Origin: Ailanthus altissimus
Lineage: Eukaryota; Streptophyta; Magnoliopsida; Sapindales; Simaroubaceae
DNA length: 64,000 nucleotides
Assembly: GCA_946807835.1 (NCBI GenBank)
Contig: OX327683.1
Coordinates: 10,731,001-10,795,000, forward strand
Direction: 5' to 3'
Made by a program: the position numbers and the translations under genes. Below the pieces are notes generated by a model. That model did no database searches. It was not told the DNA's origin and was given only the letters and a program-made list of their open reading frames with translations. Positions 47,487 to 59,279 of the stretch are shown piece after piece. Positions within the stretch are counted from its first letter, which is position 1. Each line of letters opens with the position of its first letter.

Positions 47487-49512
47487 TGTTTGGTGTTATG
47501 TACTTATGTGTGCCGTATAGCAGGTGAATGTGTGCATTTTAAACAATTTAAATATTGAATGTCTCATATACAATGCAATGGATATATAATACACAATAAA
47601 ATAATCTCATTAGACTAATGAGATTAAGGGACTCACTATTGAAGCGTGTTTTAGCAATTCTAGTTGGAGAACATAGTAAGCTTCCTTAAGCTAGAATAGT
47701 AGCTTTCCCTTCAAAATATTTGAAGTAGTTCTTAGTTCCAATAAACTTCTGTATCTCAGACTATTAAGGTGTTAACACTTAACCTCTAAACATACTAAAG
47801 CAATTCACTTTAACTTCTTCTTCACATACAGCCATATTTATAGGGAAACTTTGCCTTTTATTCAACCAATCACAAGTCATTAACATAAGAAGTTTTTGGT
47901 GATAAGAAGGCAAATGAATTGCTTATTCAATTCATTTATCTCAGTGGCCAATTGGGGAGGCAAATGGTGGCTAAATACACGCCACCTCTTGCTTCAAAAA
48001 TTGATGCATTCAATTTGAATGCACGTCACCTCTTACCTTTTGAATTGAATCCAATCCAATCCAATTGCTTTAGATAATGGCTAATAAAAAACAAACATGT
48101 ATCAATTTTTTAGTTTTAGCCAATGTAAATAAAAAAAAATAGCAATCACTTAATAATAATAATAATAAAAATAATGAATCAAATTCATTTCAATTGGTAA
48201 TGAACGATCAAATTGAATTTTGACTAAAAGAATTATTATTTTTATTTTTTATGTTTATTAATGTCCAATTTAGTACCCATACAAATTATTGGCACAGTTT
48301 GAGGCATATATTAGGTAGATAAAAATGTCAAGTCTCACTTGGCATAATTTTAGGTTTAACATTTAAATCTTAACTATTATCTGAGAGACCCTGAAATAAA
48401 AAAATATTTTTCAAAAACTTCCCAGATCGAAAAATTTGATCTGGTGCGTTACCTACGTATTCAACGAGTACACTTCATATAATGAGACTCTCTAGGTTCA
48501 CACTTATTTTGTCTTACGAAATATTTTCGTAAATTCATAACCGATGCCTTACACACAAGTTATAGATAATAAAAAAAAGCACGTTGAACCATACAAATTG
48601 AGATTAATCTATATTCATACAATCCTTCCGTCATATATATCTTAGATGATCGAAGACATATATCAACAGCGTCAAGTCCCCTATTACTCAACCATAAACT
48701 TATCTCTTCGATTTAAATTCCTATAAACAATATCCATAAACCCCTTTGTGATGTTGTTTATACCACATAAATATTTTTCCAAGTATAATGCTTATGACCA
48801 TAAGACTTCACATAATATAACCTTAGAGCATCTGAATATTTAACTCACCTATATGAGTTGACGGATCCATATCTACACACCGGATTCCATAAGCGTTGGA
48901 TCATACCCAGTAACACCCAGCGATCAGATTATGAAAGGTCTCTAATATGTGTGAAACTTAAGTATCAGATCAAAGGACCACGAATACTACTCAACTTGAG
49001 AAGACTTTGCACTGACGAATTTATGGGATATCTATTGGAGGTCTTCATTGAGTCTGTTCAGTAGCTAGTCCATTACTAAATACATGTATATCTATACGAG
49101 CTTCCACTAAACTCATGGTTTGCTAAGATTAACCATCTGAGCTATCCAAATATAGACATGCACTGATATATATTAATCAGTTCTACTCGATAGACCCTGC
49201 ATCGGTGGAAATAGATCAGGAACATATAATTTGAAAACATATTTACACGATGATATTTCCTAGCACGCTTGCAACTACTTGCAACCATGTCATTGCAAGT
49301 ATATTCTCAGGTTTTTATCCTATTTCAGATAAGGTTCTAACTTTTTAGACCTGATCTAAACTTCTTCAGATTAATACAATATCTGAAATGTTACAACCAT
49401 CTTACCTTAATAAAAATAATTAGCGATTTAATGAAATATTTATTTATTGCATTAGTATGAAAATACAATATTTATACAAAATTTAGATGAAATATGAGCA
49501 CAAATCCTAACA
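47487..49512 (-). mobile_element. Inverted LTR of the same copia family inside the copia RT
   Basis: + strand ends are TGTTTGGTG and AATCCTAACA. Flanking 5-bp duplications are GTCAG (47482-47486) and GTTAG (49513-49517), 4 of 5 matching. Read on the - strand it aligns with the LTRs at 36292 and 41654 (for example the CATTGCAAGTAGTTGCAAG region). RT homology resumes at 49518. No internal region remains, so it is a solo LTR. Confidence 0.8.
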
Positions 49513-49517
49513 GTTAG

Positions 49518-50460
49518 TATGTTGTAAGTTAATCAGATAAGAGTTATTTGAATAAGAACTTTTTTATAAAAGATTTGGGAGAGACTTCCTATATACTAGG
49601 TATAAAATTTTATAGAGATAAAGTTAGGAGGCTGATGAGACTCTCCCAATCATCATATATAGACTAAGTCCTAAAAAGGTATAACTTTTTGATTGTGAGA
49701 CAGTTAATGTGCCTTTTAGGCATGACATTCATCTTTCTAAGAGGAAGTGTCCTCGGAAAGAATATGAAAGGATTAGAGTGTCTAACTCATTATATGCATC
49801 AGCTAGAGATAGCTTGATGCATGCTATATTATATACGTAACCTGAAATTGGATAATTGTAAGAGTTACGAGCTAGTATCAGTCTAATCCAAGTCATGACC
49901 ATTAAATAGCTATGAAACATATCTCATACACCTTAGAGGTATAATGAATACGTTTATGAAATATGGAGGAAGTTTCTTACAAGAAGGGACATACATATTC
50001 AGACCTCTCATCTAATTCGGATGCTAAAAAGTCTACATCTGATTATGTGTTTTTACTCATCAGTACTAGAGTTAGTTGGAAATGTGCAATTTAGATGTCT
50101 ATACCTAATTCCAACTTAGAGGTAGAATAAGTTACGGCTTCAAAAGCCTGTAAAGGAAAGCACTATGGATATTCAAGTTAGTTATAGAGCTTAGAATAAT
50201 TTCAAGCTCAGTGGATTCTATCCCACTATAATGCAACAATAACAAAATAATTACTTAAGCTTAGAAGCCGTATGGCACACCAACATTCTGATCATGTGAA
50301 TTCTGAGTACCACATAATTAGAAAGTTCTTGGCTATTGGAGAAGTAATAGTATCTAGGATTCATTCCATAGATAACGTAGCGAACACACTCAAGTCTTAA
50401 TTCTTAGGGTGTTTGAGAAATACGTGGAGTGTATTGGTATGAGATACCAGTACGAATAAC
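49518..50460 (+). pseudogene. Copia RT C-terminus and RNase H remnant
   Basis: 49570-49660 reads FIKDLGETSYILGIKFYRDK and LMRLSQSSYID, the RT thumb region. 49770-49830 matches YALSYASAVGSI-type text (MHQLEIA). From 49940 the RNase H shows FMKYGGSFLQEG and ISSSVDSIPL, then CNNNKI; the family has CDNNGA there. Downstream KPYGTPTF resembles EPRSHQRSKH. Stops are frequent. Confidence 0.7.
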
Positions 50461-50470
50461 ACTAAAATAA

Positions 50471-50477
50471 GTGGGAG
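50471..50477 (+). other. Copia polypurine tract
   Basis: GTGGGAG directly before the 3' LTR start; AAGTGGGAG is the usual plus-strand primer form in plant copia elements. Confidence 0.6.
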
Positions 50478-51463
50478 TTTATTGAACCTGATGCTTACAT
50501 AGTCTTTTGACCTAAGTGCCACAGTGGGCTTATGAGTGATCCACCATGCTTTGGTTCCACACATATCAGAGACCTCTTATGGTCTAACCGCTTAGTGTCA
50601 TTGGGTATGATCTAATGCTCATAGAGTCTAGTGTGCGTATATTTGGGATCAGTAATCTCATATATGTGAGTTATATATCCTGATGCTCTAAGAATTATAT
50701 TTCATAAAGTTTTTGACCAAAAGCAAATACCTCGAAAAAGAGTTTTTCGTAAGGTTAAACAATATCGTAAAGAAGTTTGTGAATATTGTTTTATAGAAAT
50801 ACAAATCTGGAGATAGGTTCATGTATGTGCTTTTGGAGATTTAACGATGCTGATCTCTCTGGCACATTCAGGATATAGATGACGGAGGAACCATATGTAT
50901 TGCTATGGCCTCAGCATGTATGGTTCAATGCGCTGATTTGTAATATCTATGATGTGTACGTGAGACATTGTTCACGGACTCATGGAATAATTTCATTTGA
51001 TGAATTGGGCACGGACTTAAAGAGTCTTGCAATATGGAGTATACTTATTATGTACAGGGGCTGCGTACCATATTGAATTATTCAGTCCAGCAATATCCAA
51101 CATGACCACGGGATGTGTGTATGTCTGTATTTAAGTGTTAAATATATTAATTAGCTAACAATTATTGTTTAGTAATTGTATATGACACGTAACTTATTAT
51201 AGGCCATTGGTTAAGTCTACCCAAGTGTGTAGTATGGTGAGATCCACTATGGGGTATACTTGGTAACAATGTAAAAAAAAATTAAAATAATAATTTCACA
51301 CATTAATTATTTAATAGTTAAATAATTAAAATATATTATTAATATCTAATATCTAATAATATTATTTGATATAATATTAATATATATACTTGGTGGCTAA
51401 GTATATATATATAAAATATTATTATTTAAGATAATATTAATATATGTATACTTGGTGGCCAAG

Positions 51464-51497
<34 letters not shown>

Positions 51498-52154
51498 ATT
51501 ATGTATTAGTGTATATATGTGTGTGAAAAATGTGAGAAGCAAAAAGAGGAAAATTGAAATATTTTTGTTGTTGTTTTTGTATTAAGATGACCGGCTTTAA
51601 GAGGAGGAAAAGAGAGAAAAATGATTTTTCATGTTTTAGTTCAAAATTGAATTAAAACTTTTATCTTTTTCTTTATTAGGTCTAGGCCATTGAAGCAACA
51701 ACAATATTTTATTTAATTATATAAGTGTTGAACAAGGATTAAACAAACAAAAATCTAAGATAAAGAGTTTGTTTTAGAGTTAGGGTTTAAGTATTAAACC
51801 AGTGCTAGAAAAATAAGACTGCTATTTTAGCGACTCAAACCCACTCTGTTGAGTCTTAGAATTGTCAACGAGTCCATTTCAGATGGTACTCCAGCTTAAA
51901 TTATATCAAAGGCTTGTGAGGTGATTAATCTTAATTATGGTATTAATGTGATTAATATCTATTTAATTTCATTAATGTAATGAAATGTAAAATTTATTGT
52001 GTTTATTGTTTTTAAAAATTAAATTTTCAACTTCTGCTGCGTATATGTTTATGTATGAGATGCATGAATTACATATATACATGATTTTTAATGTGATGGA
52101 CACAAATCACATTCACACACAATATAGTTTTGAACCGAAACACCTCACCTAACA
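50478..52154 (+). repeat. 3' LTR of the copia element, internally deleted
   Basis: The start TTTATTGAACCTGATGCTTAC corresponds to TGTTGGAGCTGGTGCTTATG of the 5' LTR; the next ~640 bp are missing. Alignment then resumes at TTTTGACCTAAGTGCC (50504, matching 42337). 1677 bp against 2330 bp. The terminal TG has mutated to TT. Confidence 0.75.
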
Positions 52155-52159
52155 AATAC

Positions 52160-53096
52160 TTGTCAAATTTACTCTTCATAATACCAGTCACACCCCCTAA
52201 TAACTCATCTCTACCGATTATGAGTGTATTTAAATATGATTGAATCTTCCAAATTACATTCAAAATAGATGCAAAGATATTTGTTTGGATAAACTAAATT
52301 TCAAAGTCACATCATGGAATGTCTTTAGAAACTTCACCAACCTTTGAGCATTCTCCCAATCCGCATCTTTTGGTGGCGCTACCTTTTTATTGCCACTATC
52401 ATCCTTTCTAAAATAAGAATAATACTGATTATCATCATATTCTATCTGATAAAATGCTTTTCTTAGTTTCAAAGCACTATCTAACATTAAATATGTTGAG
52501 TTCTACGTACATTTAGATGGACAAGTGCTTTCGATGAGATTTTCTCTCTTTCTACACATTTCTTAAAATTTTTCAATTTTAAAGGAGAAGACCTAATGTA
52601 CTTGACAGCATTACGAATACCAGCAATGGAATCATTCACCTCTTTCATCCATCTTGCACAATCAAATTAATAATATGTGCACAACACTGCAAATGCATGA
52701 AGTTATCATAAAAAAAACTAATGAATTCGCCTTCAAACTCCTTAATTTTCTTTTGACATAAGCCACAACAACATCATTTGCACTTGCATTGTTCATTGTA
52801 ATAGCAAAGATGTTTTCAATGCCCTATTCAAGCACACAACTTTCTATACACTTCCCAATAGTTTCTCCTTTATGGTTTGCAATAGTCTAAAAACTGAGAA
52901 TCCTTTTATGCAACTCACACTTGTCACCAATAAAGTGAGATGTTATTACCATTTAATTCTTATTCTGGATTGAAGTCCAAGTATCCATTGTGATGGAAAT
53001 CCTTTGCCTATTAAAACACAAAACACTTTGTAACAAGACCTTCTCATTTGTATACAGCTCAAGGATGTCTCTTGCAATTGCTCTTCGTAATGACAT
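52160..53096 (-). pseudogene. hAT transposase central (catalytic) region
   Basis: From 53096 down: a block resembling MDTWTSIQNKN (about 52990), IENIFAITMNNASANDVVVA (about 52790) with a catalytic-region Asn/Asp position, FMHLQCCAHIINLIVQDG (about 52690), SIAGIRNAVKYIRSSPLKLK (about 52600), and then LDSALKLRKAFYQIEYDD (52487). It ends at GIMKSKFDKYL, where the copia element interrupts. The order and spacing are those of Ac-like hAT transposases. Several stops and shifts are present. Confidence 0.8.
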
Positions 53097-53572
53097 TTTA
53101 AATTTTGGACAAGCTTTTGCCATAAACTCATTAAACCCTTCACCATCTACATTCTTAAAAGGTCATTCATCTTTTATGATGCATCAAACAAGTATTTTTT
53201 AAGGTCTTTTTGATTAAACTCAACTGCCACAACATTTGCACCACTTTTCCCCCCACATTGACATTTGTTTTTTTTTTCTAATACTAACTCCTATTGTGTT
53301 TCACTAATTTGTGTGCTCAGATAAGCAACACATCTCTTCAAATGAGACCTCAAATTTGAAGTTCCGACATTATTACTTTGATAGGCATATGTCTTCTTAA
53401 AGTAGTTGCATCTAGCTCTTTCCCCACCCACTAGCTTTGTGAACTTTCCCAAACTGTTAATCTCATGTGACTAGTATTACTATTAGTAACACTTTGCCCA
53501 CCTTCTTCAAGTTTTGAAGTACGATCCATTCTACAACAAAATCACAATCACAATTCACAACACTATCACAAC
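53097..53572 (-). repeat. 476-bp tandem duplication, copy 1 (hAT N-terminal region)
   Basis: Directly adjoins copy 2 with an offset of 476 bp and about 98% identity. A few substitutions and indels (for example 53446-53452, GAACTTTCCC against GAAACTTTTCC) separate the copies. It contains the BED-finger coding region with a frame change. Confidence 0.85.
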
Positions 53573-54048
53573 TTTAAATTTTGGACAAGCTTTTGCCATA
53601 AACTCATTAAACCCTTCACCATCTACATTCTTAAAAGGCCATTCATCTTTTATGATGCATCAAACAAGTATTTTTTAGGGTCTTTTTGATTAAACTCAAC
53701 TGCCACAACATTTGCACCATTTTTCCCCCCACATTGACATTTGTTTTTTTTTCTAATACTAACTCCTATTGTGTTTCACTAATTTGTGTGCTCAGATAAG
53801 CAACACATCTCTTCAAATGAGACCTCAAATTTGAAGTTCTGACATTATTACTTTGATAGGCATATGTCTTCTTAAAGTAGTTACATCTAGCTCTTTCCCC
53901 ACCCACTAGCTTTGTGAAACTTTTCCAAACTGTTAATCTCATGTGACTAGTATTACTATTAGTAACACTTTGCCCACCTTCTTCAAGTTTTGAAGTACGA
54001 TCCATTCTACAACAAAATCACAATCACAATTCACAACACTATCACAAC
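53573..54048 (-). pseudogene. hAT transposase N-terminus with BED zinc finger (duplication copy 2)
   Basis: 54005-53766 is open: MDRTSKLEEGGQSVTNSNTS, then RLTVWKSFTKLVGGERARCN, YFKKTYAYQSNNVRTSNLRS and HLKRC. The W, C...(F for C)...H...C spacing is that of a BED-type DNA-binding finger; the second Cys of the CxxC pair is Phe (CNYFKK). The same segment is present once more downstream (53097-53572). Confidence 0.8.
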
Positions 54049-54498
54049 AAAAAAGCAAGGTTAAATTTTACCTTATTATAGTCATAACACTAAAAAGCAC
54101 ATCATATAAGCAAATATTTTTCAATTTTCTCTGCATAGAATCAATTATGAGATTTGGCATAAAATTGCAAACTTTGTAGAATGCAGATTGAGAAAAATAA
54201 GAACTGCATTTTAACTAGTTCTATACAAATCACAACAATTCCAAACATTTCTTTTTAGTAAGTAAAAAAATATTTAACTTTGTCAAAGGAGAAAATAACA
54301 TAAGTTAATACATTTTCTTTAAGTTAAATAAAAATTTGGGAATAACCTTGTAGTAATAACTTGTACTTTTGCATAAGAAGCCATAAGTTATCAGAGGATT
54401 CAAGAAGTTTGAATATTTTTCTAACCTACACATTATAGTACCAGCTAAAAAAATCAAAGAAAAATGTAATATTAGTTTTGGTCAATATACCTACACAT

Positions 54499-56503
54499 TG
54501 TAGTATTGGTGTTGTGTGCGTGTGCACCATGCTACGGATGAATGTGTGCATTTTATATAATTTAAATATTGCATGTCTCACATGCAATGCAGCGAAAATA
54601 TAATACACATTAGAATAATCTCATTACATTAATGAGATTAGGGAACTCACCCTCGAAGCGTGCTTTGAACAATTCTAGTTGGGGATGTGGTGAGCTTCCT
54701 TAAGCTAGAATTGTAACTTCCTATTCTCACCAAAATATTTAACTTGAAGCAACACTTGCTTCTTATATCTCTCTCGGCCTTATATGCAATATATGCTCAC
54801 AATTCACTTAACTTACTTCTATATATTTTTTTTAGTCTTTGACTAACTTTTAGTCTTTAATTTGAAGAAATGATTTGTTCCTCTAAAAACTTCCATCCGA
54901 CAATTGAATAAGGTTCTATATTTATAGTGTTTATTGCCGCTGAATTTGCCAATCAAAATAATAAATGTGACTATCAACTTAAAGCATGAGGTGTGGTCTT
55001 TCTCCTTTTTTTTAATAATAATTTTATCTACCAATACTTAAATTAGTACTTATACAAATTATTGATACAATTTAAGATATTCACTAGGTAGATAAAAATA
55101 TAAAGTCTCACTTGGTATAATTTTGAGTTTAACATTTAAATCTTAACTACTTCTTAAGAGACCCTAAAATAAATAAGTGAATAATTAATTTAATTTAAAC
55201 AAATCTTTATCTACCAATGCTCAATTTAGTACCCATACAAATTATTGGCACAATTCGAAACATACACTAGGTAGATAAAAGTGTCAAGTCTCACTTGACA
55301 TAATTTTAAGTTTAACACTTAAACCTTAACTACTTCTCGAGAGACCCTAAAGTAAATTCATATTTTTTAAAAACTTCTCAGATCGAACAATTTGATCTGG
55401 TGCGCTACCCACGTGCTCAACATGTACACTTCATAAAGTGAAACTCCCTAGGTTCATACCCATTTTGTCTCACGAAACATTTTCGTAAGTTCATAACCGA
55501 TGCCCTACACACACACGTTATGGATAATACAAAATGACGAGTTAAACTATACAAGTTGAGGTTAATCCATATTCGTACAACCCTCCATCATTAATATCTT
55601 AGAAGAGTGGAGACATAAATCAATAGCGTCAAGTCCCCTATTACTCAACCATAAACTTATCTTTTTTTATTCGTATTCTACTAAATAATATAGCAAATTC
55701 ATTTGCAATATTATTTACTCCGCAAGAAACTCTTTTTCGAGTTAAATGCTTATGGCCATAAGACTTCATATCATACAACCTTACAGCATCTGAATATTTA
55801 ACTCACCCATATGAGCTGACGGATCTTATATCTACACACACTGAACTCCATAAGTATCGGACCATACCCAGCGACATCTAACAGTCAGACCATGAAAACT
55901 CTATGACATGTCTGGAACCTAAGTATGGCGGATCACTCATAAGTCTACCGTGGTGCTCAGGTCTAAGGACCATGAATACTACTCAACTCAAGAAGACCCT
56001 CTACTGACGGATTTATGGGAAATGTATTGGAGGTCTTCATTGAGTCTAGTTCAGTATCCAGTCCTTACTAAATACATGTATATCTATACGAGCTTTCACT
56101 AAACTCATAGTTTGCTAAGATTAACCATCTAAACTATCCAGATATAGACATACACTGACTTATATTAATCGATTCCATTTGATAGACCATGTATCGGTGG
56201 AAATAGATCAGGAATATTTAATTTGAGAACATATTTGCACAATAACATTTTCTAGCAACTCTTGCAACTATTTACAACTATGTTATTGTTAGTATATTCT
56301 CGGGTCTTTGTCCCATTTCAGACAAGATATAACTCTCTAGATCTAATCTGAACTCCTTTAGATCAATATAATATCTGAAATGTTACAAATATCTTACCTA
56401 ATAAAATTAGTTAGCGATTTAATAAAATATTTATTTATTATATAAGTATGAAAATACAATATTCATACAAAATTGGGATGGTACATGAGCACAAAACCTA
56501 ACA
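54499..56503 (-). mobile_element. Second inverted LTR of the copia family, in the hAT 5' region
   Basis: The + strand right end ACAAAACCTAACA and the left part GGTGTTGTGTGCG...GAATGTGTGCATTTTA align with the element at 47487-49512 along its length. Target duplications are not clear (CACAT against CAACT), so the left boundary is approximate. Internal short direct repeats of TTATCTACCAATRCTYAATTT occur at about 55023 and 55207. Confidence 0.7.
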
Positions 56504-57778
56504 CAACTATAGTCACTCATGTTGGAGAAACCACATAGAAGAAATATTTCTACTTTTAAGAGCACATTTTCATTTGGGAAGCAATGCAAAAATGCTTTTA
56601 ATCTTTTTGCTAAAAGCATTTCACAGGCAGAAGGCATTCATTCTTGGTGCTTTGGAATAAAGATCAAATACTTGTTAATAATAATAATACTTTTCTCATA
56701 TAGGTGCTATTGTTGGAAAAGAATCATTTGCTTCTCTCGTGGTTTCTTCAACCTCAAAATCAAAGATGAAGAATGATGCTATCAGTAAGCAGGAAAGAGC
56801 TGCCTCTATAGTACTTGAGGAGTTATATATACTCAGGATTGTGTACTATTTAAAGAGAAATATTGACATTAATAGCAGCATTAATGGCAGCAGAGGTAAA
56901 GAATTTTTCATTCTCTAAAAAAGACACCCTAGTGAACATTTTTAAAGAATAGTGTTCTCGAGCAACTTAATTTCAAACTACAAATGTGATAGCCATTTTT
57001 ATGCTTTGTGATAGCTATTTTAACTAGTTCTCCTTCTTAGAAGTCGTTATGTCATAATTATAAACAACTACACACCATGAAAATATGTTCAAATTAACCT
57101 CTATCAAACACCATCAATTTATCATTTGGCAAACACCATCTATCAACACCAGTACACCATAATACTTAAATTCACCATAATACTCATTATTCATTCAACA
57201 TCATCAATTTGAATTATAAAATATACAAAAAGCCTAACTGAAGAGAGATAACCGAAGAAGAAGATTATGAATGGACCGACAAAAGGTGAACGGCGAATGG
57301 CGAAAGGCAAACGGTGAATCGATGAAAGGCAAACAGCGAACTTCAAAAAAATAAGGGGACAGAGAAGTCACGGCATCGGCAAGACAACAACTTTGTGAGG
57401 CAGCAAGTAAAGCAACTTTGAATCTTTGATTTGTTTTAATTTTTGAAGAAACGGCAGCAGCAATTTGAATTTCTAAAGTTTAGAGTTAGGTTTAGGTTTT
57501 CTTTTTTAATTTTATTCTATTGAGTTTGATTATATGTGACAAAATTTATTTTTGTTTGTCACAACTGCCACTTAAGAGATGCCACATGTCCTTTTTTTTT
57601 GTAAATTTATAAAAATACCTAATTTTTCCAGTTCGATTTTATTAAAATTGAAATCAACCGAACCGAACTGATGAATTTTTTGAAAAAGAAAAACGATTGG
57701 TTTTGTATTTAAAAAAGGGACCGAACTGGCTGGTTCAGTCCGATCCGATTCAGTTTTCGATTAAAATTACCCACCCTT
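56504..57778 (-). other. 5' non-coding part of the large hAT
   Basis: No domain is recognised. A GGTGAACGGCGAATGGCGAA-type short repeat at 57285-57345 and subterminal GGTTCGG repeats near 57650-57750 are present. A modest open stretch at 56519-56776 has no known homology. Confidence 0.45.
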
Positions 57779-57787
57779 AATATTGTC

Positions 57788-58350
57788 GACCACATCATCA
57801 TTTAGGGTGGACGATTGCCTTAGTTTCGGCTGGAACGATTCAGGCAATATGATCACCATGTTGATATTTTGTTTAGTGGTGTCCTCCTTTGTTGCCCCTG
57901 GTGAGCTTGATCCATTTGCATACCAATATTAGTAAGATTGTTTAGGTCGGCCTGGTCTCCATCATTATCTTTGGGTGATTGTTCACCCTTTCTATTGACC
58001 GGCACCCAAACTTTGTTTTGGGGTTTATTGCCCTTGTTGGTCAGCCTAGAGGGTCGTGGAACCTCTAATGCCCTATTTCCATAGAGCTTTTATTGAGGCT
58101 TTCAATTTTTGTCAAGGTTGCCTCAGATTCATGACCATCGTCTTAGCTTTTGGAGGCCTATTTAAGATGCCTAAATTGCTCGCTTCTCTGCATTATTATT
58201 TTTTGAGTCTTGGTCGACTCAGATCGAGAAGGCATGCGCCTCCCTATATGATTGAACACGCTTTGCCTCGGCCTGTTAACTTTCCAATGGCCGACGTTGT
58301 TGGCCCTAGGTTTGAAAGTTTGCAAGGGCCATTGAGGGGCGTTAAACCTT
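57788..58350 (-). pseudogene. Gypsy gag remnant
   Basis: Read on the - strand: PPKAKTMVMNLRQP and KLKASIKALW (about 58150-58070), WYANGSSSPGATKEDTTK (about 57920), and MVIILPESFQPKLRQS (about 57860), resembling the MVFxLPxEF block between gag and protease in plant gypsy elements. It ends at the hAT boundary, where sequence picks up again at 39808. Confidence 0.55.
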
Positions 58351-58440
58351 TCCAGTGGGTCACCTTATACTAACTTTAGAATCACCTAGTCTCCAATCCC
58401 TTCAATCTAATCGCCCTGTGTCAACAGTTTCGTATATCTT

Positions 58441-58756
58441 CACACCAAACAGAATTAACTAAAGAATACCACCTAGTTTAGAAAGTTCTCCATTAGCTCT
58501 TAAACTTAAGAATTTGAGATTTTGTTTGAAGTGTTAATTAAAATTTCAAGAAAAATTAAAATGAATGAAATTTAATTTTTGTGATAACATCGCATGTTAA
58601 TTTACTAATGACAAGGACTAAGAAGGAGCCATACACGCATTTGACAATCTCTGTGAATGGAAAAAGAATAATACTTAAATATAAAAAGAGAAACGTATTG
58701 CTTTGATTGATAGTGGCATTGCAAACACAAACTAAAGGTTCCTTTGATAACTGGAA
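58441..58756. other. AT-rich DNA, nothing recognised
   Basis: Right flank of the gypsy relic. No motif seen. Confidence 0.4.
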
Positions 58757-58866
58757 CTAGAAGAATATAAAACATTTTCCTTTTCTATCTATTTCTTCTA
58801 AATCAACTAGACTAGAAGAATATAAAACATTTTCCTTTTCTATCTATTTCTTCTAAATCAACTAGA
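58757..58866. repeat. Perfect 55-bp tandem duplication
   Basis: CTAGAAGAATATAAAACATT... (58757-58811) is repeated exactly at 58812-58866. No difference was seen between the copies, so the duplication is young. Confidence 0.9.
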
Positions 58867-59279
58867 TTGATTTGGCCTAGTAATTGGAAAACCAGCTATC
58901 GCTATAGTTGAATTTATCACATAGCCCACGTGTCAACTTCTCAGAGTTAAAAATGCTGCAGCAGTAGACTGGAAAGTATATTCTCCTGCCAAATATTTAC
59001 AGACATAATGCTTATTTAATATTCTCAAAGTCTAATCTTACATTCGATAAATAAATGAAAAAAAATGATATTTTAGTTCTTAGTTTTATGGGTATTTATT
59101 TATTTAATTTTTTTTAATAAATATTATATTAATTTTTATCATTAGAAAAATTCTGTTAAATGAATTCTCTTTAAAAGAGTATTTTTATAATTTTTAAAAT
59201 AAAGATGCTAAAATGTCAATTTAAAAAGTTAAAAAGACAATTTTATTAACTACATAATAAATAAAATAAAACATTAAAA
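58867..59279. other. AT-rich DNA, nothing recognised
   Basis: No coding or mobile-element motif. Confidence 0.4.

Larger units (their letters stand above)
41654..52154 (+). mobile_element. Ty1/copia retrotransposon with both LTRs, itself interrupted
   Basis: The 5' LTR starts TGTTGGAGCTGG, the 3' LTR ends CTCACCTAACA, and flanking duplications are AATAT (41649-41653) and AATAC (52155-52159). The primer site follows the 5' LTR and a purine tract precedes the 3' LTR. Internal order integrase, reverse transcriptase, RNase H is that of Ty1/copia. The element landed in the hAT transposase gene. It is interrupted at 47487-49512 by an inverted LTR of its own family. All coding parts carry stops. 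Confidence 0.85.
39817..57779 (-). mobile_element. hAT (Ac-like) DNA transposon relic with nested insertions
   Basis: Left end TAAGACTAAGCACAGTTCGG; right end, read inward, TAAGGGTGGGTAATTTTAAT. Both have subterminal GGTTCGGTTCG-type repeats. Candidate 8-bp duplications ATGTTGAC (39809-39816) and ATATTGTC (57780-57787) agree at 6 of 8. The transposase runs on the - strand from the BED finger (54005) to the dimerisation domain (about 41040). The copia element (41654-52154) separates its middle from its C-terminus. The LTR at about 54499-56503 lies upstream of the transposase. Gypsy gag/protease sequence continues on both sides. Original length without insertions is about 5.5 kb. Confidence 0.75.
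28290..58440 (-). mobile_element. Decayed Tat-like Ty3/gypsy retrotransposon, heavily interrupted
   Basis: On the - strand the order is gag (57788-58350), protease (about 39400-39745), reverse transcriptase (38141-38800), RNase H (35450-36291), integrase (34190-35155). An extra ORF follows in the opposite sense (31522-33590), then LTR-like sequence. A second RNase H after the RT-linked one, and an antisense extra ORF before the 3' LTR, fit the Tat lineage. Insertions inside it: hAT 29186-30648, solo LTR 36292-38135, and hAT 39817-57779 with its own nested elements. About 65 bases at 28920-28985 match 58355-58420, which suggests LTR-linked sequence at both ends. Exact LTR ends are not resolved. 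Confidence 0.75.

Noticed and set aside
58056..58373. 105-codon + strand frame
   Set aside because: It overlaps gypsy gag text that reads on the - strand.
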